DNA from: Acholeplasmataceae bacterium UBA2284
GTDB lineage: Bacteria; Bacillota_I; Bacilli_A; Acholeplasmatales; Acholeplasmataceae
Direction: 5' to 3'
Length of the DNA: 54,463 nt
Assembly: GCA_002345705.1 (NCBI GenBank)
Contig: DDWO01000012.1
Span: 36,385-90,847 of the forward strand
The first letter of the stretch is position 1; every line of letters begins with the position of its first letter. Below, piece by piece: positions 7,663 to 16,110 of this stretch. The notes under the pieces were generated by a model, which was not told the DNA's origin, did no database searches, and worked only from the letters and a program-made list of their open reading frames with translations. Position numbers and translations under genes: made by a program.

Positions 7663-9000
7663 GTGGAAAGAATTAAAAAGTTTTTTCAGATTGAAGAGCG
7701 TGGAAGCTCAGTTAGAATTGAATTAATAGGTGGTTTAACAACATTCTTAACAATGGCCTATATTCTATTCGTAAACCCTAGCTTAATGGGTGGATTTGGT
7801 GCGATTCCTACACTAAACATGGGTGCAGTATTCTTAGCAACTGCTCTTGCTGCTGGTCTAGGTACAATTGCAATGGGTTTATTTGCGAAGCTACCAATTG
7901 CTTTAGCTCCAGGTATGGGATTGAATGCATTCTTCTCATTCACTGTAGTTCTAACATTAGGTTTTAGTTGGGAAGAAGCGTTAGCAGCAGTTCTTATTTC
8001 TGGTATTTTATACCTAATCGTTACTTTAACTGGTTTCAGAGCTAAAGTCGTTGCTGCAATTCCTCAATCCTTAAAGTATGCGATTGGTTCAGGTATTGGT
8101 TTCTTTATCGCTTATATTGGATTAGTTAATGTTGGTATCATCGTGAATAACGGTGGAACAAACACTTCAATTGGTGATCTATCCAATCCAGTAGCTCTAC
8201 TTGCATTATTCGGAATTTTCTTAACTATGATTTTATTAGCCTTCAAGGTTAGAGCAGCAGTATTCTTTGGTCTAATCGGAACAGCTGTCGTTGGCTTAAT
8301 TATGGGCTTCCTTGGCGTAGCGAATATGCCAGCATTACCTACATTTGGTGGTGCATTACCATCACTTACTCCTACACTTGGTGCAGCATTCGGTGCTATC
8401 GGTGGTATTCTATCTTCTCCAGCTGGTTGGTTTGCAATCTTTGCATTCTTATTTGTTGACTTCTTTGACACAAGCGGAACTTTAATGGCTGTTACTGGTC
8501 AAATGGAAAATGTTTCTGAAGAAGAACTTCAAAAGGCTAATATCGTTGACTCTTCAGCTACAGTCGTTGGTGCTGTACTTGGTACTTCAACAGTTACATC
8601 TTATATTGAATCATTATCAGGCGTTGGTGCTGGTGCTAGAACTGGTTTAGCTTCTGTAGTTACTGGTGTTTTATTCATCTTATCAATCTTCTTAGCTCCA
8701 TTCCTTTCCTTAATCACTTCAGGTGTTACTGCAGCAGCTATGGTTATTGTTGGTACAATGATGGCAGCTTCAATCGGTAAGATCGAATGGGATAAATGGC
8801 CAATTGCGATTTCAAGCTTTATGACTATTCTTGTTATGATCCTTTCCTACTCAATTTCTGATGGTATTGGATTTGGATTCTTAACATATGTTGTTGTTAT
8901 GCTTGCAAGCAAGAAGGGTAAGGAAGTTAGTCCACTTCTATACGGAGTAAGCATTCTATTCGTTTTATACCTAGTATTCTTAAACGTATTTTCTATCTAA
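7663..9000 (+). CDS. pbuG: Hypoxanthine/guanine permease (NCS2 AzgA/PbuG type)
   Basis: A 445-residue polytopic membrane protein. The N-terminus GGLTTFLTMAYILFVNPSLM, the segment ALAPGMGLNAFFSF and FLFVDFFDTSGTLMAV are diagnostic for the AzgA/PbuG branch of purine permeases. It imports hypoxanthine/guanine, which fits the guanine riboswitch in its leader. The track start at 7663 is GTG preceded by AAAGGAG; no closer ATG fits. A terminator hairpin follows and is shared with the convergent uracil permease gene. Specificity for hypoxanthine/guanine rather than adenine is supported by the riboswitch. Confidence 0.94.
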   Translation: MERIKKFFQIEERGSSVRIELIGGLTTFLTMAYILFVNPSLMGGFGAIPTLNMGAVFLATALAAGLGTIAMGLFAKLPIALAPGMGLNAFFSFTVVLTLGFSWEEALAAVLISGILYLIVTLTGFRAKVVAAIPQSLKYAIGSGIGFFIAYIGLVNVGIIVNNGGTNTSIGDLSNPVALLALFGIFLTMILLAFKVRAAVFFGLIGTAVVGLIMGFLGVANMPALPTFGGALPSLTPTLGAAFGAIGGILSSPAGWFAIFAFLFVDFFDTSGTLMAVTGQMENVSEEELQKANIVDSSATVVGAVLGTSTVTSYIESLSGVGAGARTGLASVVTGVLFILSIFLAPFLSLITSGVTAAAMVIVGTMMAASIGKIEWDKWPIAISSFMTILVMILSYSISDGIGFGFLTYVVVMLASKKGKEVSPLLYGVSILFVLYLVFLNVFSI

Positions 9001-9028
9001 AACATAAACTAGAAATATAATTAATCAA

Positions 9029-9062
9029 AAAGGCATACCGCGGTATGCCTTTTCTTTTTTCT
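9029..9062. terminator. Bidirectional terminator between pbuG and pyrP
   Basis: AAAAGGCATACC directly abuts GGTATGCCTTTT with a tiny CG-centred loop; T-runs lie on both sides, so it can serve both convergent genes. Confidence 0.85.
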
Positions 9063-9078
9063 CTATTCTAAATGATTT

Positions 9079-10350
9079 TTATTCTTCTGTTGGTCCGACT
9101 TTTTCTAACAGTGTAATGATTGCATTTAATAAGATACCTGCGATCATTGCTAAGCTCATACCTGATAATGTAGTCGTAGTTGTTACATTCAGTAATGCAC
9201 CACCTAAACCGATAACTAACATAGTCGATACGATAATTAAATTCTTCATCTTGCTTAAGTCTGTCTTATCCTTAATTAATACCTTAACACCGTTCGCTGC
9301 GATTAGCCCGTATAATACAATGGTCATACCGCCGATAACTGCCCAAGGAATACTGTTAATGAATGCTTGAATCCATCCGAAAAATCCTAGAAGGATTGCG
9401 AATACTGCTGCTAAGCCTGTAACCCAAACCGATCCAACTTTAGTGATTGCGATAACGCCTGTGTTTTCACCATATGTTGTATTTGCTGGTCCACCGATAG
9501 CTGCTGATACGAATGTCGCAATACCATCACCAAGTAAAGTCTTGTGAAGTCCTGGATCTTTTATGAAATCATTTCCTGTGATTTCTCCAAGCACTACGTG
9601 GTCACCAATATGCTCTGCTATTGTTACAAATGCAAGTGGAGCAAACATTAATACTGCACTGAAATCTACTGCATATGTTCCAATGAAACTGAAGTTTGGA
9701 AATTGGAAGAATCTATATCCATTAAATACTGTTGTTAAATCTACAAGCCCTACCAAAACTGCTGCGATATAACCTACGAAGATTGCTACTAGGAAAGGAA
9801 CAATTCTTAGGAATCCTTTAGCTTTAATCGAAAGTATAACAACTGTGATGAATGTGATGAAGGCAACCAGTGGTTCTTTATATGATGTTGCACCGTTAAA
9901 TCCTGCACTACCAATTGCTACTGGAGCAAGAGATAGACCGATAATGATGATCATTGGTCCGATAACGACTGGTGGAAGAAGCTTCTTTAACCAACCACTA
10001 CCTACAAATCCAATGATGACAGCAATCAACACGTAGATTAACCCTACAACCATTAATCCAACATAAGCAGTTCCAGGTCCCCCTGCAGATAAGATTGCTG
10101 CTGATATTGTTGTAATGTAGGCGAAGCTACTACCTAAATAAACTGGAACCTTTGCTTTGGTACAGAAAATGTAAATCAGTGTACCAATACCACTTGCTAC
10201 CAATGCCACCCCTACATCTAGACCAGTTAATAAAGGAACTAATACGGTTGCACCAAACATTGCAAAGACATGCTGCAATGACAGAACAATCCAACTGCCA
10301 ATGCTTTTTGGCTTTTCATTAATGCCAACAATTAAACCATTACCATTCAT
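9079..10350 (-). CDS. pyrP: Uracil permease
   Basis: A 423-residue NCS2-family transporter. SLQHVFAMFGATVLVPLLTG and KVPVYLGSSFAYI are characteristic of UraA/PyrP, and FAPLAFVTIAEHIGDH contains the conserved acidic residue used in uracil binding. It imports uracil with protons. The gene reads leftward, has AAGGAG before its ATG, and its leader carries a PyrR-type attenuator. Divergent pyrR lies about 200 bases upstream, so sensor and target are adjacent. Confidence 0.95.
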   Translation of the reverse strand: MNGNGLIVGINEKPKSIGSWIVLSLQHVFAMFGATVLVPLLTGLDVGVALVASGIGTLIYIFCTKAKVPVYLGSSFAYITTISAAILSAGGPGTAYVGLMVVGLIYVLIAVIIGFVGSGWLKKLLPPVVIGPMIIIIGLSLAPVAIGSAGFNGATSYKEPLVAFITFITVVILSIKAKGFLRIVPFLVAIFVGYIAAVLVGLVDLTTVFNGYRFFQFPNFSFIGTYAVDFSAVLMFAPLAFVTIAEHIGDHVVLGEITGNDFIKDPGLHKTLLGDGIATFVSAAIGGPANTTYGENTGVIAITKVGSVWVTGLAAVFAILLGFFGWIQAFINSIPWAVIGGMTIVLYGLIAANGVKVLIKDKTDLSKMKNLIIVSTMLVIGLGGALLNVTTTTTLSGMSLAMIAGILLNAIITLLEKVGPTEE

Positions 10351-10386
10351 TTTTGTTTCTCCTTATTTAGTTTTGTAAGGCCTTTA

Positions 10387-10480
10387 ACAAAAAAGACACC
10401 AGTGGTGTCCTTTAAATGTCTAGGTATAATGATGATGATACCTTGCTATGCTCACGGGCACAACTTAAAGGACCTTTACT
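10387..10480 (-). promoter_or_regulatory. PyrR-binding attenuator of pyrP
   Basis: On the minus strand the leader contains a hairpin TTGTGC-CCGTGA-GCA(TAG)CAA whose hexaloop CCGTGA fits the PyrR consensus CNGNGA, with a purine-containing 3' bulge (about 10441-10463). Upstream GTCCTTTAA can pair with downstream TTAAAGGAC to form an antiterminator. A terminator GACACC/GGTGTC followed by T residues is at 10387-10410. Predicted: PyrR with UMP stabilises the hexaloop hairpin, frees the terminator and shuts down uracil uptake. Confidence 0.85.
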
Positions 10481-10486
10481 GCAACT

Positions 10487-10514
10487 AGTATATCATGAAT
10501 ATTTAAAAAATCAA
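10487..10514 (-). promoter_or_regulatory. pyrP promoter
   Basis: On the minus strand, TTGATT (10514-10509) and TATACT (10492-10487) are 16 bases apart. The predicted start lies just upstream of the PyrR-type attenuator. Confidence 0.65.
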
Positions 10515-10559
10515 CCCTAAAATCTGTAAAAAAATGTTATCATATTTATGGTGATGAAA

Positions 10560-11063
10560 ATGAAAGAAATTATGAATGCAGAACAACTCTCAAGAACATT
10601 AAAACGAATGACACATGAAATTATTGAACGCAATCAAACCTTAAGTGACATTGTTTTTGTTGGAATTATGAAAAAGGGTTTTCCAATTGCACAAATATTA
10701 AATGAGAATCTAAAAAGATTTGCTGATGTTGAAGCAGAAATTTATCCTATAGATATACACGCGTATAGAGATGATTTAGAAAACAAGGTCACTCCAAGAG
10801 ATCAAAAAATTAATATTCAAGATAAGAACGTTATTTTAGTGGATGATGTTCTTTATACAGGCAGATCAGTTAGAGCTGCTATGGACGCGCTATCTGATCA
10901 TGGTAGACCTAAGCAAATTCAGCTTGCTATCGTTATTGATAGAGGGCATCGTGAGCTTCCAATTCGTGCAGATTATATTGGTAAGAATATACCAACCAGT
11001 AAAAACGAAAAGGTTGTTGTTGATATGAATGAATCTAAGGTATATATCGAAGATATAAAATAA
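10560..11063 (+). CDS. pyrR: PyrR, pyrimidine attenuation regulator / uracil phosphoribosyltransferase
   Basis: About 167 residues, type I phosphoribosyltransferase fold. The PRPP loop is VILVDDVLYTGRSVRAAMDAL, and QLAIVIDRGHRELPIRADYI and GKNIPTSK are almost identical to Bacillus PyrR. It binds pyr leader RNA in a UMP-dependent way. Possible starts are ATG at 10548, 10554 or 10560; 10560 is chosen because GGTGA lies five bases before it and the product then lines up with other PyrR proteins. An extended -10 (TGT TATCAT, 10535-10543) sits so close that the mRNA would have almost no leader. It is divergent from pyrP. Confidence 0.93.
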   Translation: MKEIMNAEQLSRTLKRMTHEIIERNQTLSDIVFVGIMKKGFPIAQILNENLKRFADVEAEIYPIDIHAYRDDLENKVTPRDQKINIQDKNVILVDDVLYTGRSVRAAMDALSDHGRPKQIQLAIVIDRGHRELPIRADYIGKNIPTSKNEKVVVDMNESKVYIEDIK

Positions 11064-11088
11064 GAGCGAATCACTTTGATTCGCTCGT
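11064..11088. terminator. Bidirectional terminator after pyrR
   Basis: GAGCGAATC pairs with GATTCGCTC (11064-11086). It directly follows the pyrR stop and includes the last codons of the convergent small membrane protein. Confidence 0.75.
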
Positions 11089-11367
11089 TTTGTAAGGTCT
11101 TAACGTTTTATTGATATGCTTTCTAATCAGTAATGAGATGAATGTTGCCACGAATGCAAGAAGCATTACCCAATTTAAAAAGTTTGCTGAGCTATTCGTA
11201 TCTAAAATATTACCATTTCTCATATAAGAATATTCAAAAATAAAAAAATGATTTTTGAAGATCATATCAGGTATAAAATTAAGTGTTACTGCAAATAAAA
11301 CATTGTACACCAAGGTAAAAACAAAAATTAAAATCATTGTTAAATATAAAGGTTTTGTGTCTTTCAT
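11071..11367 (-). CDS. Small two-helix membrane protein, unknown function
   Basis: A 98-residue protein. Hydrophobic stretches at about residues 8-32 and 64-81 are typical membrane helices, separated by a polar loop with NGNILDTNSSAN; the C-terminus is basic (RKHINKTLRPYK). GGGGGAC precedes the ATG. I do not recognise a family. It is transcribed alone toward pyrR and ends within the shared terminator hairpin. Confidence 0.7.
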   Translation of the reverse strand: MKDTKPLYLTMILIFVFTLVYNVLFAVTLNFIPDMIFKNHFFIFEYSYMRNGNILDTNSSANFLNWVMLLAFVATFISLLIRKHINKTLRPYKTSESK

Positions 11368-11541
11368 TGAGTCCCCCAGGAATCTTATTTATCATAATCA
11401 TTATACTTAGAATTTCTTACAAATTTCTTTCAAAAACACTTCAAAAACGGTATAAAAATTAATCAAAAAATGGGTTATCAGAACTTGATATATAGTCCTA
11501 ACAGATAGCAAAAATTCATTTCAATTTCATACACAAAAATG
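11368..11541. other. Intergenic stretch upstream of rplM promoter
   Basis: AT-rich spacer between the divergent small membrane protein gene and the rplM promoter. I see no ORF, tRNA or clear hairpin in it. Confidence 0.6.
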
Positions 11542-11570
11542 TTGACAATTCCAATCTATTATAGTATTAT
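11542..11570 (+). promoter_or_regulatory. rplM-rpsI promoter
   Basis: Consensus TTGACA (11542-11547), a 17-base spacer and TATTAT (11565-11570). Transcription should begin near 11577. Confidence 0.85.
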
Positions 11571-11604
11571 TACATAGGTACGTATTATTTTATTCCACTT
11601 TTTA

Positions 11605-11640
11605 AGCCCTTATTTTAAAAAATAAGACAAATAAGGAGAA
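11605..11640 (+). promoter_or_regulatory. rplM leader with alternative hairpins covering the ribosome binding site
   Basis: CTTATTTT (11609-11616) can pair with AAAATAAG (11619-11626), or CCTTATTT (11608-11615) can pair with AAATAAGG (11629-11636), which includes most of the Shine-Dalgarno AAGGAG (11633-11638). The two folds exclude each other. L13 leaders are known in Firmicutes; whether this is one is inference. Confidence 0.45.
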
Positions 11641-11648
11641 ACATCGAA

Positions 11649-12077
11649 ATGAAAACATTTATGGCAAACGCTTCAACCATTACAAGAAAATGGTATGTAG
11701 TAGACGCAGAAAACAAGACTTTAGGTCGCTTAGCAACTGAAGTCGCAACTGTATTAAAAGGAAAGCATAAACCAACCTACACTCCTCATGTAGACAATGG
11801 AGATTATGTGATCGTAGTCAATGCAGAAAAAATTCATCTAACTGGCAAGAAATGGGACAAGAAAAAATACTATAGCCATTCAGGGTATAGTGGTGGTCTC
11901 AAGGAAACAGTAGCTAAAGACGTTATGGCTAAATTTCCAACACGCATGGTTGAAAAAGCAATTGTAGGTATGTTACCACATACTACTTTAGGTCGTCAAA
12001 TGGCAAATAAACTATTTGTTTATGAAGGACCAGAGCATAAGCATATTGCACAACAACCAGAGAAATTGGAGGTATAG
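11649..12077 (+). CDS. rplM: 50S ribosomal protein L13
   Basis: A 142-residue protein with L13 landmarks: TITRKWYVVDAENKTLGRLA at the N-terminus, GDYVIVVNAEKIHLTGKK in the middle and GMLPHTTLGRQMANKLFVY near the end. L13 is an early assembly protein of the large subunit. AAGGAG lies 11 bases before the ATG. It is followed after 3 bases by rpsI, the conserved rplM-rpsI pair. Confidence 0.98.
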   Translation: MKTFMANASTITRKWYVVDAENKTLGRLATEVATVLKGKHKPTYTPHVDNGDYVIVVNAEKIHLTGKKWDKKKYYSHSGYSGGLKETVAKDVMAKFPTRMVEKAIVGMLPHTTLGRQMANKLFVYEGPEHKHIAQQPEKLEV

Positions 12078-12080
12078 AAC

Positions 12081-12479
12081 ATGGCAAAAGAAAAAGTACA
12101 ATATTTAGGGACAGGTCGTCGTAAGAGTTCTGTTGCTAGAGTTATCCTTACCAATGGTAAAGGTGCATTCATCGTGAATGGCCGCGCTTTTGATGAGTAT
12201 ATTCCTTCAGCAGCAACACGTTTAGACGTTGTTCAACCATTAGCTTTAACAGAAAGCGAAGGGAAATATGATATTTCCGTTAACGTATACGGTGGTGGAT
12301 TAACAGGACAAGCAGGAGCAATCCGTTTAGGAATTACTCGCGCTTTAATGGAAATCAACCCAGAACTTAGAGCAATCTTAAAACCAGCTGGTCTTGTAAC
12401 AAGAGACCCACGTTCTAAAGAACGTAAAAAGTATGGACTTAAGAAAGCTAGAAAAGCTTCTCAATTCTCAAAACGTTAA
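12081..12479 (+). CDS. rpsI: 30S ribosomal protein S9
   Basis: A 132-residue protein. YLGTGRRKSSVARV at the start and the C-terminus RDPRSKERKKYGLKKARKAS...FSKR are S9 hallmarks; the terminal KR tail reaches the P-site tRNA in ribosome structures. Length is normal. It is translated from the rplM mRNA and ends 6 bases before a strong terminator. Confidence 0.98.
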   Translation: MAKEKVQYLGTGRRKSSVARVILTNGKGAFIVNGRAFDEYIPSAATRLDVVQPLALTESEGKYDISVNVYGGGLTGQAGAIRLGITRALMEINPELRAILKPAGLVTRDPRSKERKKYGLKKARKASQFSKR

Positions 12480-12485
12480 TTCATT

Positions 12486-12513
12486 GGGACCTATATGGTC
12501 CCTTTCTTTTTTA
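12486..12513 (+). terminator. Terminator of rplM-rpsI
   Basis: GGGACC (12486-12491) pairs with GGTCCC (12497-12502), followed by a T-rich tract. Confidence 0.88.
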
Positions 12514-12520
12514 CTTTTGG

Positions 12521-12529
12521 TGTTATAAT
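12521..12529 (+). promoter_or_regulatory. Extended -10 promoter of the MFS transporter gene
   Basis: TGT-TATAAT at 12521-12529 with no good -35 in the preceding terminator, consistent with an extended -10 promoter. Confidence 0.5.
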
Positions 12530-12557
12530 GTAATTAAACCAATATAGGGGTCATCAT

Positions 12558-14171
12558 ATGAAGTTGAATTACAGAAATACATTTTATGTCGGTTTAATCT
12601 TTTTCATCATTTCTATGTTTTGGCAAACATATGATATGCTCATTGCAAGAACTTTAATTGACAAGTATGGCTTGAACCAAACCTGGTCAGGTATTGTCAT
12701 GGCAATGGACAACGTAATGGCGGTCATTCTTTTACCGCTTTTTGGTGCATTATCTGATAAAAGTAATTCAAAAAAAGGAAGAAGAACTCCCTATATTATT
12801 GTAGGTACTGTTTTATCAGCCTTCGCCTTTATGGCGTTATCCTATACCGATTATGTTCAAACCTTAAAGATTAAGGAAACAGATTTAATTACCTATCATT
12901 ATGATGTAGCATTTGATTCCGAGATCGATGCGAGCGAGAGAAACCATTGGTATATCGTTATTGACCATATGGAAGAAGAAAGAATATCAGCATATCAAAA
13001 TGGATTGATCAGTGGTAAAAAGCTAAATGATTGGCGCGTAACCATAGAAGAACCAATGACAGAGATATTAGATAACAATGGAGTTGTATTAACAACTAGA
13101 GATTTATCCATTGTTAAGGACTTATATTATAGATATTTAAGTGAAAGAGCATGGGAAATTACAGCGAGTGATCCAACCAATCTAATTATTTTCGCATCCA
13201 TTTTATTCGTCGCTTTAGTGTCCATGGCTATTTTTAGATCACCTGCGGTTGCGTTAATGCCAGATACAACAATTAAGCCACTTCGAAGTAAAGCGAATGC
13301 TATCATCACCCTGATGGGTGCTGTTGGAGGAATTTTCGCAGTCTACATCATTATGCTTTCAGGACTCAACAGGCATACCTATGATTACCATGGCATGGTT
13401 TATATTATCATCGGCATTATCATGCTTTTCACCTTAGGTATATTTTTGTGGAAGGTTAAAGAACCAAAGCTTGTTGAACAAAAAAGAGAACTCGATAAAA
13501 AATTAGGTCTTCAACCTGATGAGACCACAGTTAGAAATAAAAAAACATTAGCGAAATTAACCGTTAAAAGAAGAGCTTCACTTTACGTGCTGCTAGGATC
13601 TGTTTTCCTACTCTTTGCAGGATATAATGCGGTCATGTCAAAGCTTGCTGATTATCTTCCAAAGGTATTAAATTTAAATCTTTTTGATTATCAATTTATT
13701 ATTGCACAAGCACTTGTTATTTCTCTAATTCTTCCAATTGGTTTACTATCGATGGCAATTGGTCGTAAAAAAACGATATTAATCGGGATGATCATGCTCA
13801 TTATCGCCCTTGGAAATGTCTTTTTCTTAAAGGAAAACCAACCCTGGTTAACTGCAATTATTATTGCAGGAGCAGGTACTGGATGGATCATGATTTCAAT
13901 TAATACCTACGTCATGGTTGTTGAACTATCTAAGGGTTATGATGTTGGTAGATATACAGGCTATTATTATGCAGCATCAATGACTGCACAGATATTCACC
14001 CCAATTTTCTCAGGTATTTTAATGGACAAATTTGGTCGCTTAATTCTATTCCCATACGCAACCTTCTTTATTATGCTTGCTATGATTACTATGTTTTTCG
14101 TAAATAGAGGGGAAGCTGTAAAGGTTAAAAAACTAGTGATAACCCCAGATGATGAGGAGTTGATTGAATGA
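12558..14171 (+). CDS. Major facilitator superfamily transporter with large soluble insertion
   Basis: A 537-residue polytopic membrane protein. The MFS loop 2-3 motif appears as GALSDKSNSKKGRRTPYI, and a second-half SMAIGRKKTILIGM matches the loop 8-9 repeat. After the third helix there is an unusual hydrophilic segment of about 100 residues (approximately 110-210) before YIIMLSG helices resume. The overall look is of the SLC45/GPH-like sugar transporters, but the substrate cannot be read from sequence. The stop TGA overlaps the next ATG by 4 nt. GGGG lies before the ATG. Confidence 0.8.
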   Translation: MKLNYRNTFYVGLIFFIISMFWQTYDMLIARTLIDKYGLNQTWSGIVMAMDNVMAVILLPLFGALSDKSNSKKGRRTPYIIVGTVLSAFAFMALSYTDYVQTLKIKETDLITYHYDVAFDSEIDASERNHWYIVIDHMEEERISAYQNGLISGKKLNDWRVTIEEPMTEILDNNGVVLTTRDLSIVKDLYYRYLSERAWEITASDPTNLIIFASILFVALVSMAIFRSPAVALMPDTTIKPLRSKANAIITLMGAVGGIFAVYIIMLSGLNRHTYDYHGMVYIIIGIIMLFTLGIFLWKVKEPKLVEQKRELDKKLGLQPDETTVRNKKTLAKLTVKRRASLYVLLGSVFLLFAGYNAVMSKLADYLPKVLNLNLFDYQFIIAQALVISLILPIGLLSMAIGRKKTILIGMIMLIIALGNVFFLKENQPWLTAIIIAGAGTGWIMISINTYVMVVELSKGYDVGRYTGYYYAASMTAQIFTPIFSGILMDKFGRLILFPYATFFIMLAMITMFFVNRGEAVKVKKLVITPDDEELIE

Positions 14172-14695
14172 AAATATTAGTAATAGGTTATTCTAGCTCG
14201 GGTAAATCGACATTTTCAAAAAGAATTGGTAATGTATATAACATACCTGTTCTTCATATTGATAAAATATTTTTCGCACCCAATTGGGTTGAAAGAGAAA
14301 AAAGTCTAGTCGAAAAAGAAATTAGAACATTTATGAAAAATGAATCATGGATTATTGATGGTTTATATAGAAATCATGCGAAGGAAAGATTTGAGCTTGC
14401 AGAGCAAATCTTTATTTTCGATTTTAATCGTTTCAAATGCCTTTATGGAGCAATCGTAAGAAGAGTAAAATTTCATAATCAAATTCGTGATTCCATCGCG
14501 GATGGTTGTAAGGAAAGATTAAACTTTAGCTTTATATGGTGGATACTATTCGGTGGACGTAAAAAAGAGTCTAAAAATCTATTAAAAAGCATTAAAACAA
14601 CCTATGAAAAAAAGGTTATTGTCTTTAAGACAAGAAAACAAGCAAGCCAATACTTAAAAAAAATAGGATATACTGGTTCACTCAAATATGAATAA
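14168..14695 (+). CDS. Adenylate-kinase-like P-loop protein (topology modulation / FlaR-like)
   Basis: A 175-residue P-loop NTPase. Walker A is GYSSSGKST at residues 7-15. The order HIDKIFFAPNW, then ESWIIDGLYRN, then IFIFDFNRFKC matches the 'topology modulation protein' (FlaR-like) small kinase group. Substrate and role are not established for the family. It overlaps the preceding transporter by 4 nt (ATGA) and so is probably cotranscribed. The next gene, gltX, has its own promoter. Confidence 0.82.
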   Translation: MKILVIGYSSSGKSTFSKRIGNVYNIPVLHIDKIFFAPNWVEREKSLVEKEIRTFMKNESWIIDGLYRNHAKERFELAEQIFIFDFNRFKCLYGAIVRRVKFHNQIRDSIADGCKERLNFSFIWWILFGGRKKESKNLLKSIKTTYEKKVIVFKTRKQASQYLKKIGYTGSLKYE

Positions 14696-14708
14696 ATTCA
14701 TATAATCA

Positions 14709-14737
14709 TTGTGAAAAGACTAGTTCTATCGTATAAT
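14709..14737 (+). promoter_or_regulatory. gltX promoter
   Basis: TTGTGA (14709-14714), a 17-base spacer and TATAAT (14732-14737). Confidence 0.75.
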
Positions 14738-14766
14738 ATAAATTGCACGTAAGGATGTGTTTATAC

Positions 14767-16110
14767 ATGAGCAAAGTACGCGTAAGATACGCACCAAGTC
14801 CAACAGGGCAACTACATATAGGAAATGCACGCAGTGCATTATTTAATTATTTATTCGCACGTCACTTCGGTGGCGATTTTATTGTACGCATTGAGGATAC
14901 TGACGTTGCTAGAAATGTTGTTGGCGGTGAAGAGTCACAGCTTGCAAATCTATCATGGTTAGGCTTGGATTGGAATGAATCACCAGATAAGGGTGGTAAA
15001 TATGGTCCATATCGTCAATTGGAAAGACTTGAAACCTATCAACAATACGCAAACGAACTTCTAGAAAAGGGACTTGCATATAAGGAATATAGAGAAGATG
15101 GCAAGAAATATGCGATCCGCTTTAAGGTTCCTCAGGATGTTGATTATGTATTTAAGGATATTGTCCGCGGAGAGCTCAAATTCAACAGTAAAGATGTTGA
15201 AGATTGGATTTTAATGAAGGACAATGGAATTCCTACCTATAACTTCGCAGTTGTTATTGATGATCACTTAATGGAAATCACTCACGTACTACGTGGTGAA
15301 GAGCATATTACAAATACTCCAAAGCAAATCATGGTTTATCAAGCATTTGGCTGGGAAACTCCAGAGTTTGGGCATATGACAATTATTGTCAATGAACAAA
15401 AGAAGAAGCTTTCCAAAAGAGATAAAAACGTGATTCAATTTATTGCCGAGTATAAGGATATGGGATATCTTCCTGAAGCGATGTTTAATTTTATTTCACT
15501 ACTTGGTTGGTCTCCAACAGATAATCAAGAAATATTGTCTCAAGCAGAAATTATTAAATCATTTGATCCAGCAAGACTATCTAAGGCACCAGCAATGTTT
15601 GATAAAGACAAGCTAGCCTATGTCAACTCAAAATATATTAAGGCAATGTCAGTGGATGCACTTTCTGAATTAGCAAAGCCATTTTTAGAAAAAGCGAACA
15701 TTCAAATACATTCTGAGGTATGGTTAAAGCTACTTGTTGGAATATTCCATGACAGAATGTCATTTGTCGGTCAAATCGTTGACCTTTATCATGCATTCTT
15801 CCATGACACATTTGAATTATCAGAGGAAGCATTCCAGTTTTTAGTTGAAAACAACAGTTATCAAATTTTAGAAGTGTTCTATAATCACCTAAAGTCAAGC
15901 GATTTTACATCAGAGTCGATAGAACCTTTAATTAAGCAAACAGGTATAGACACACAAACAAAGGGTAAACCACTCTTCATGAGTGCAAGAATAGCAACAA
16001 CCGGAGACATGCATGGTCCTAGTCTTCCAATATCTCTCGCACTTCTTGGGAAAGATCTTGTTTTAAAACGACTAGAAAACACAATGACAAAATTAAGAGG
16101 TGAATCATGA
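14767..16110 (+). CDS. gltX: Glutamyl-tRNA synthetase
   Basis: A class I synthetase of 447 residues. VRYAPSPTGQLHIGNARSAL carries the HIGH motif, and KKLSKRDKN is the KMSKS equivalent; the C-terminal anticodon-binding part ends MTKLRGES. The ATG at 14767 is chosen because AAGGATG (14751-14757) precedes it; the in-frame TTG at 14743 lies upstream of that site. The segment GLAYKEYREDGKKYAIRFKV lacks the roughly 40-residue CxC-type insertion usual in bacterial GluRS. It overlaps the following lipoprotein gene by 4 nt. Confidence 0.96.
   Translation: MSKVRVRYAPSPTGQLHIGNARSALFNYLFARHFGGDFIVRIEDTDVARNVVGGEESQLANLSWLGLDWNESPDKGGKYGPYRQLERLETYQQYANELLEKGLAYKEYREDGKKYAIRFKVPQDVDYVFKDIVRGELKFNSKDVEDWILMKDNGIPTYNFAVVIDDHLMEITHVLRGEEHITNTPKQIMVYQAFGWETPEFGHMTIIVNEQKKKLSKRDKNVIQFIAEYKDMGYLPEAMFNFISLLGWSPTDNQEILSQAEIIKSFDPARLSKAPAMFDKDKLAYVNSKYIKAMSVDALSELAKPFLEKANIQIHSEVWLKLLVGIFHDRMSFVGQIVDLYHAFFHDTFELSEEAFQFLVENNSYQILEVFYNHLKSSDFTSESIEPLIKQTGIDTQTKGKPLFMSARIATTGDMHGPSLPISLALLGKDLVLKRLENTMTKLRGES

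Noticed and set aside
8112..8471. 119-residue minus-strand ORF inside pbuG
   Set aside because: It lies antisense within a clearly real permease gene, has no ribosome binding site and no recognisable domain; a codon-bias shadow.
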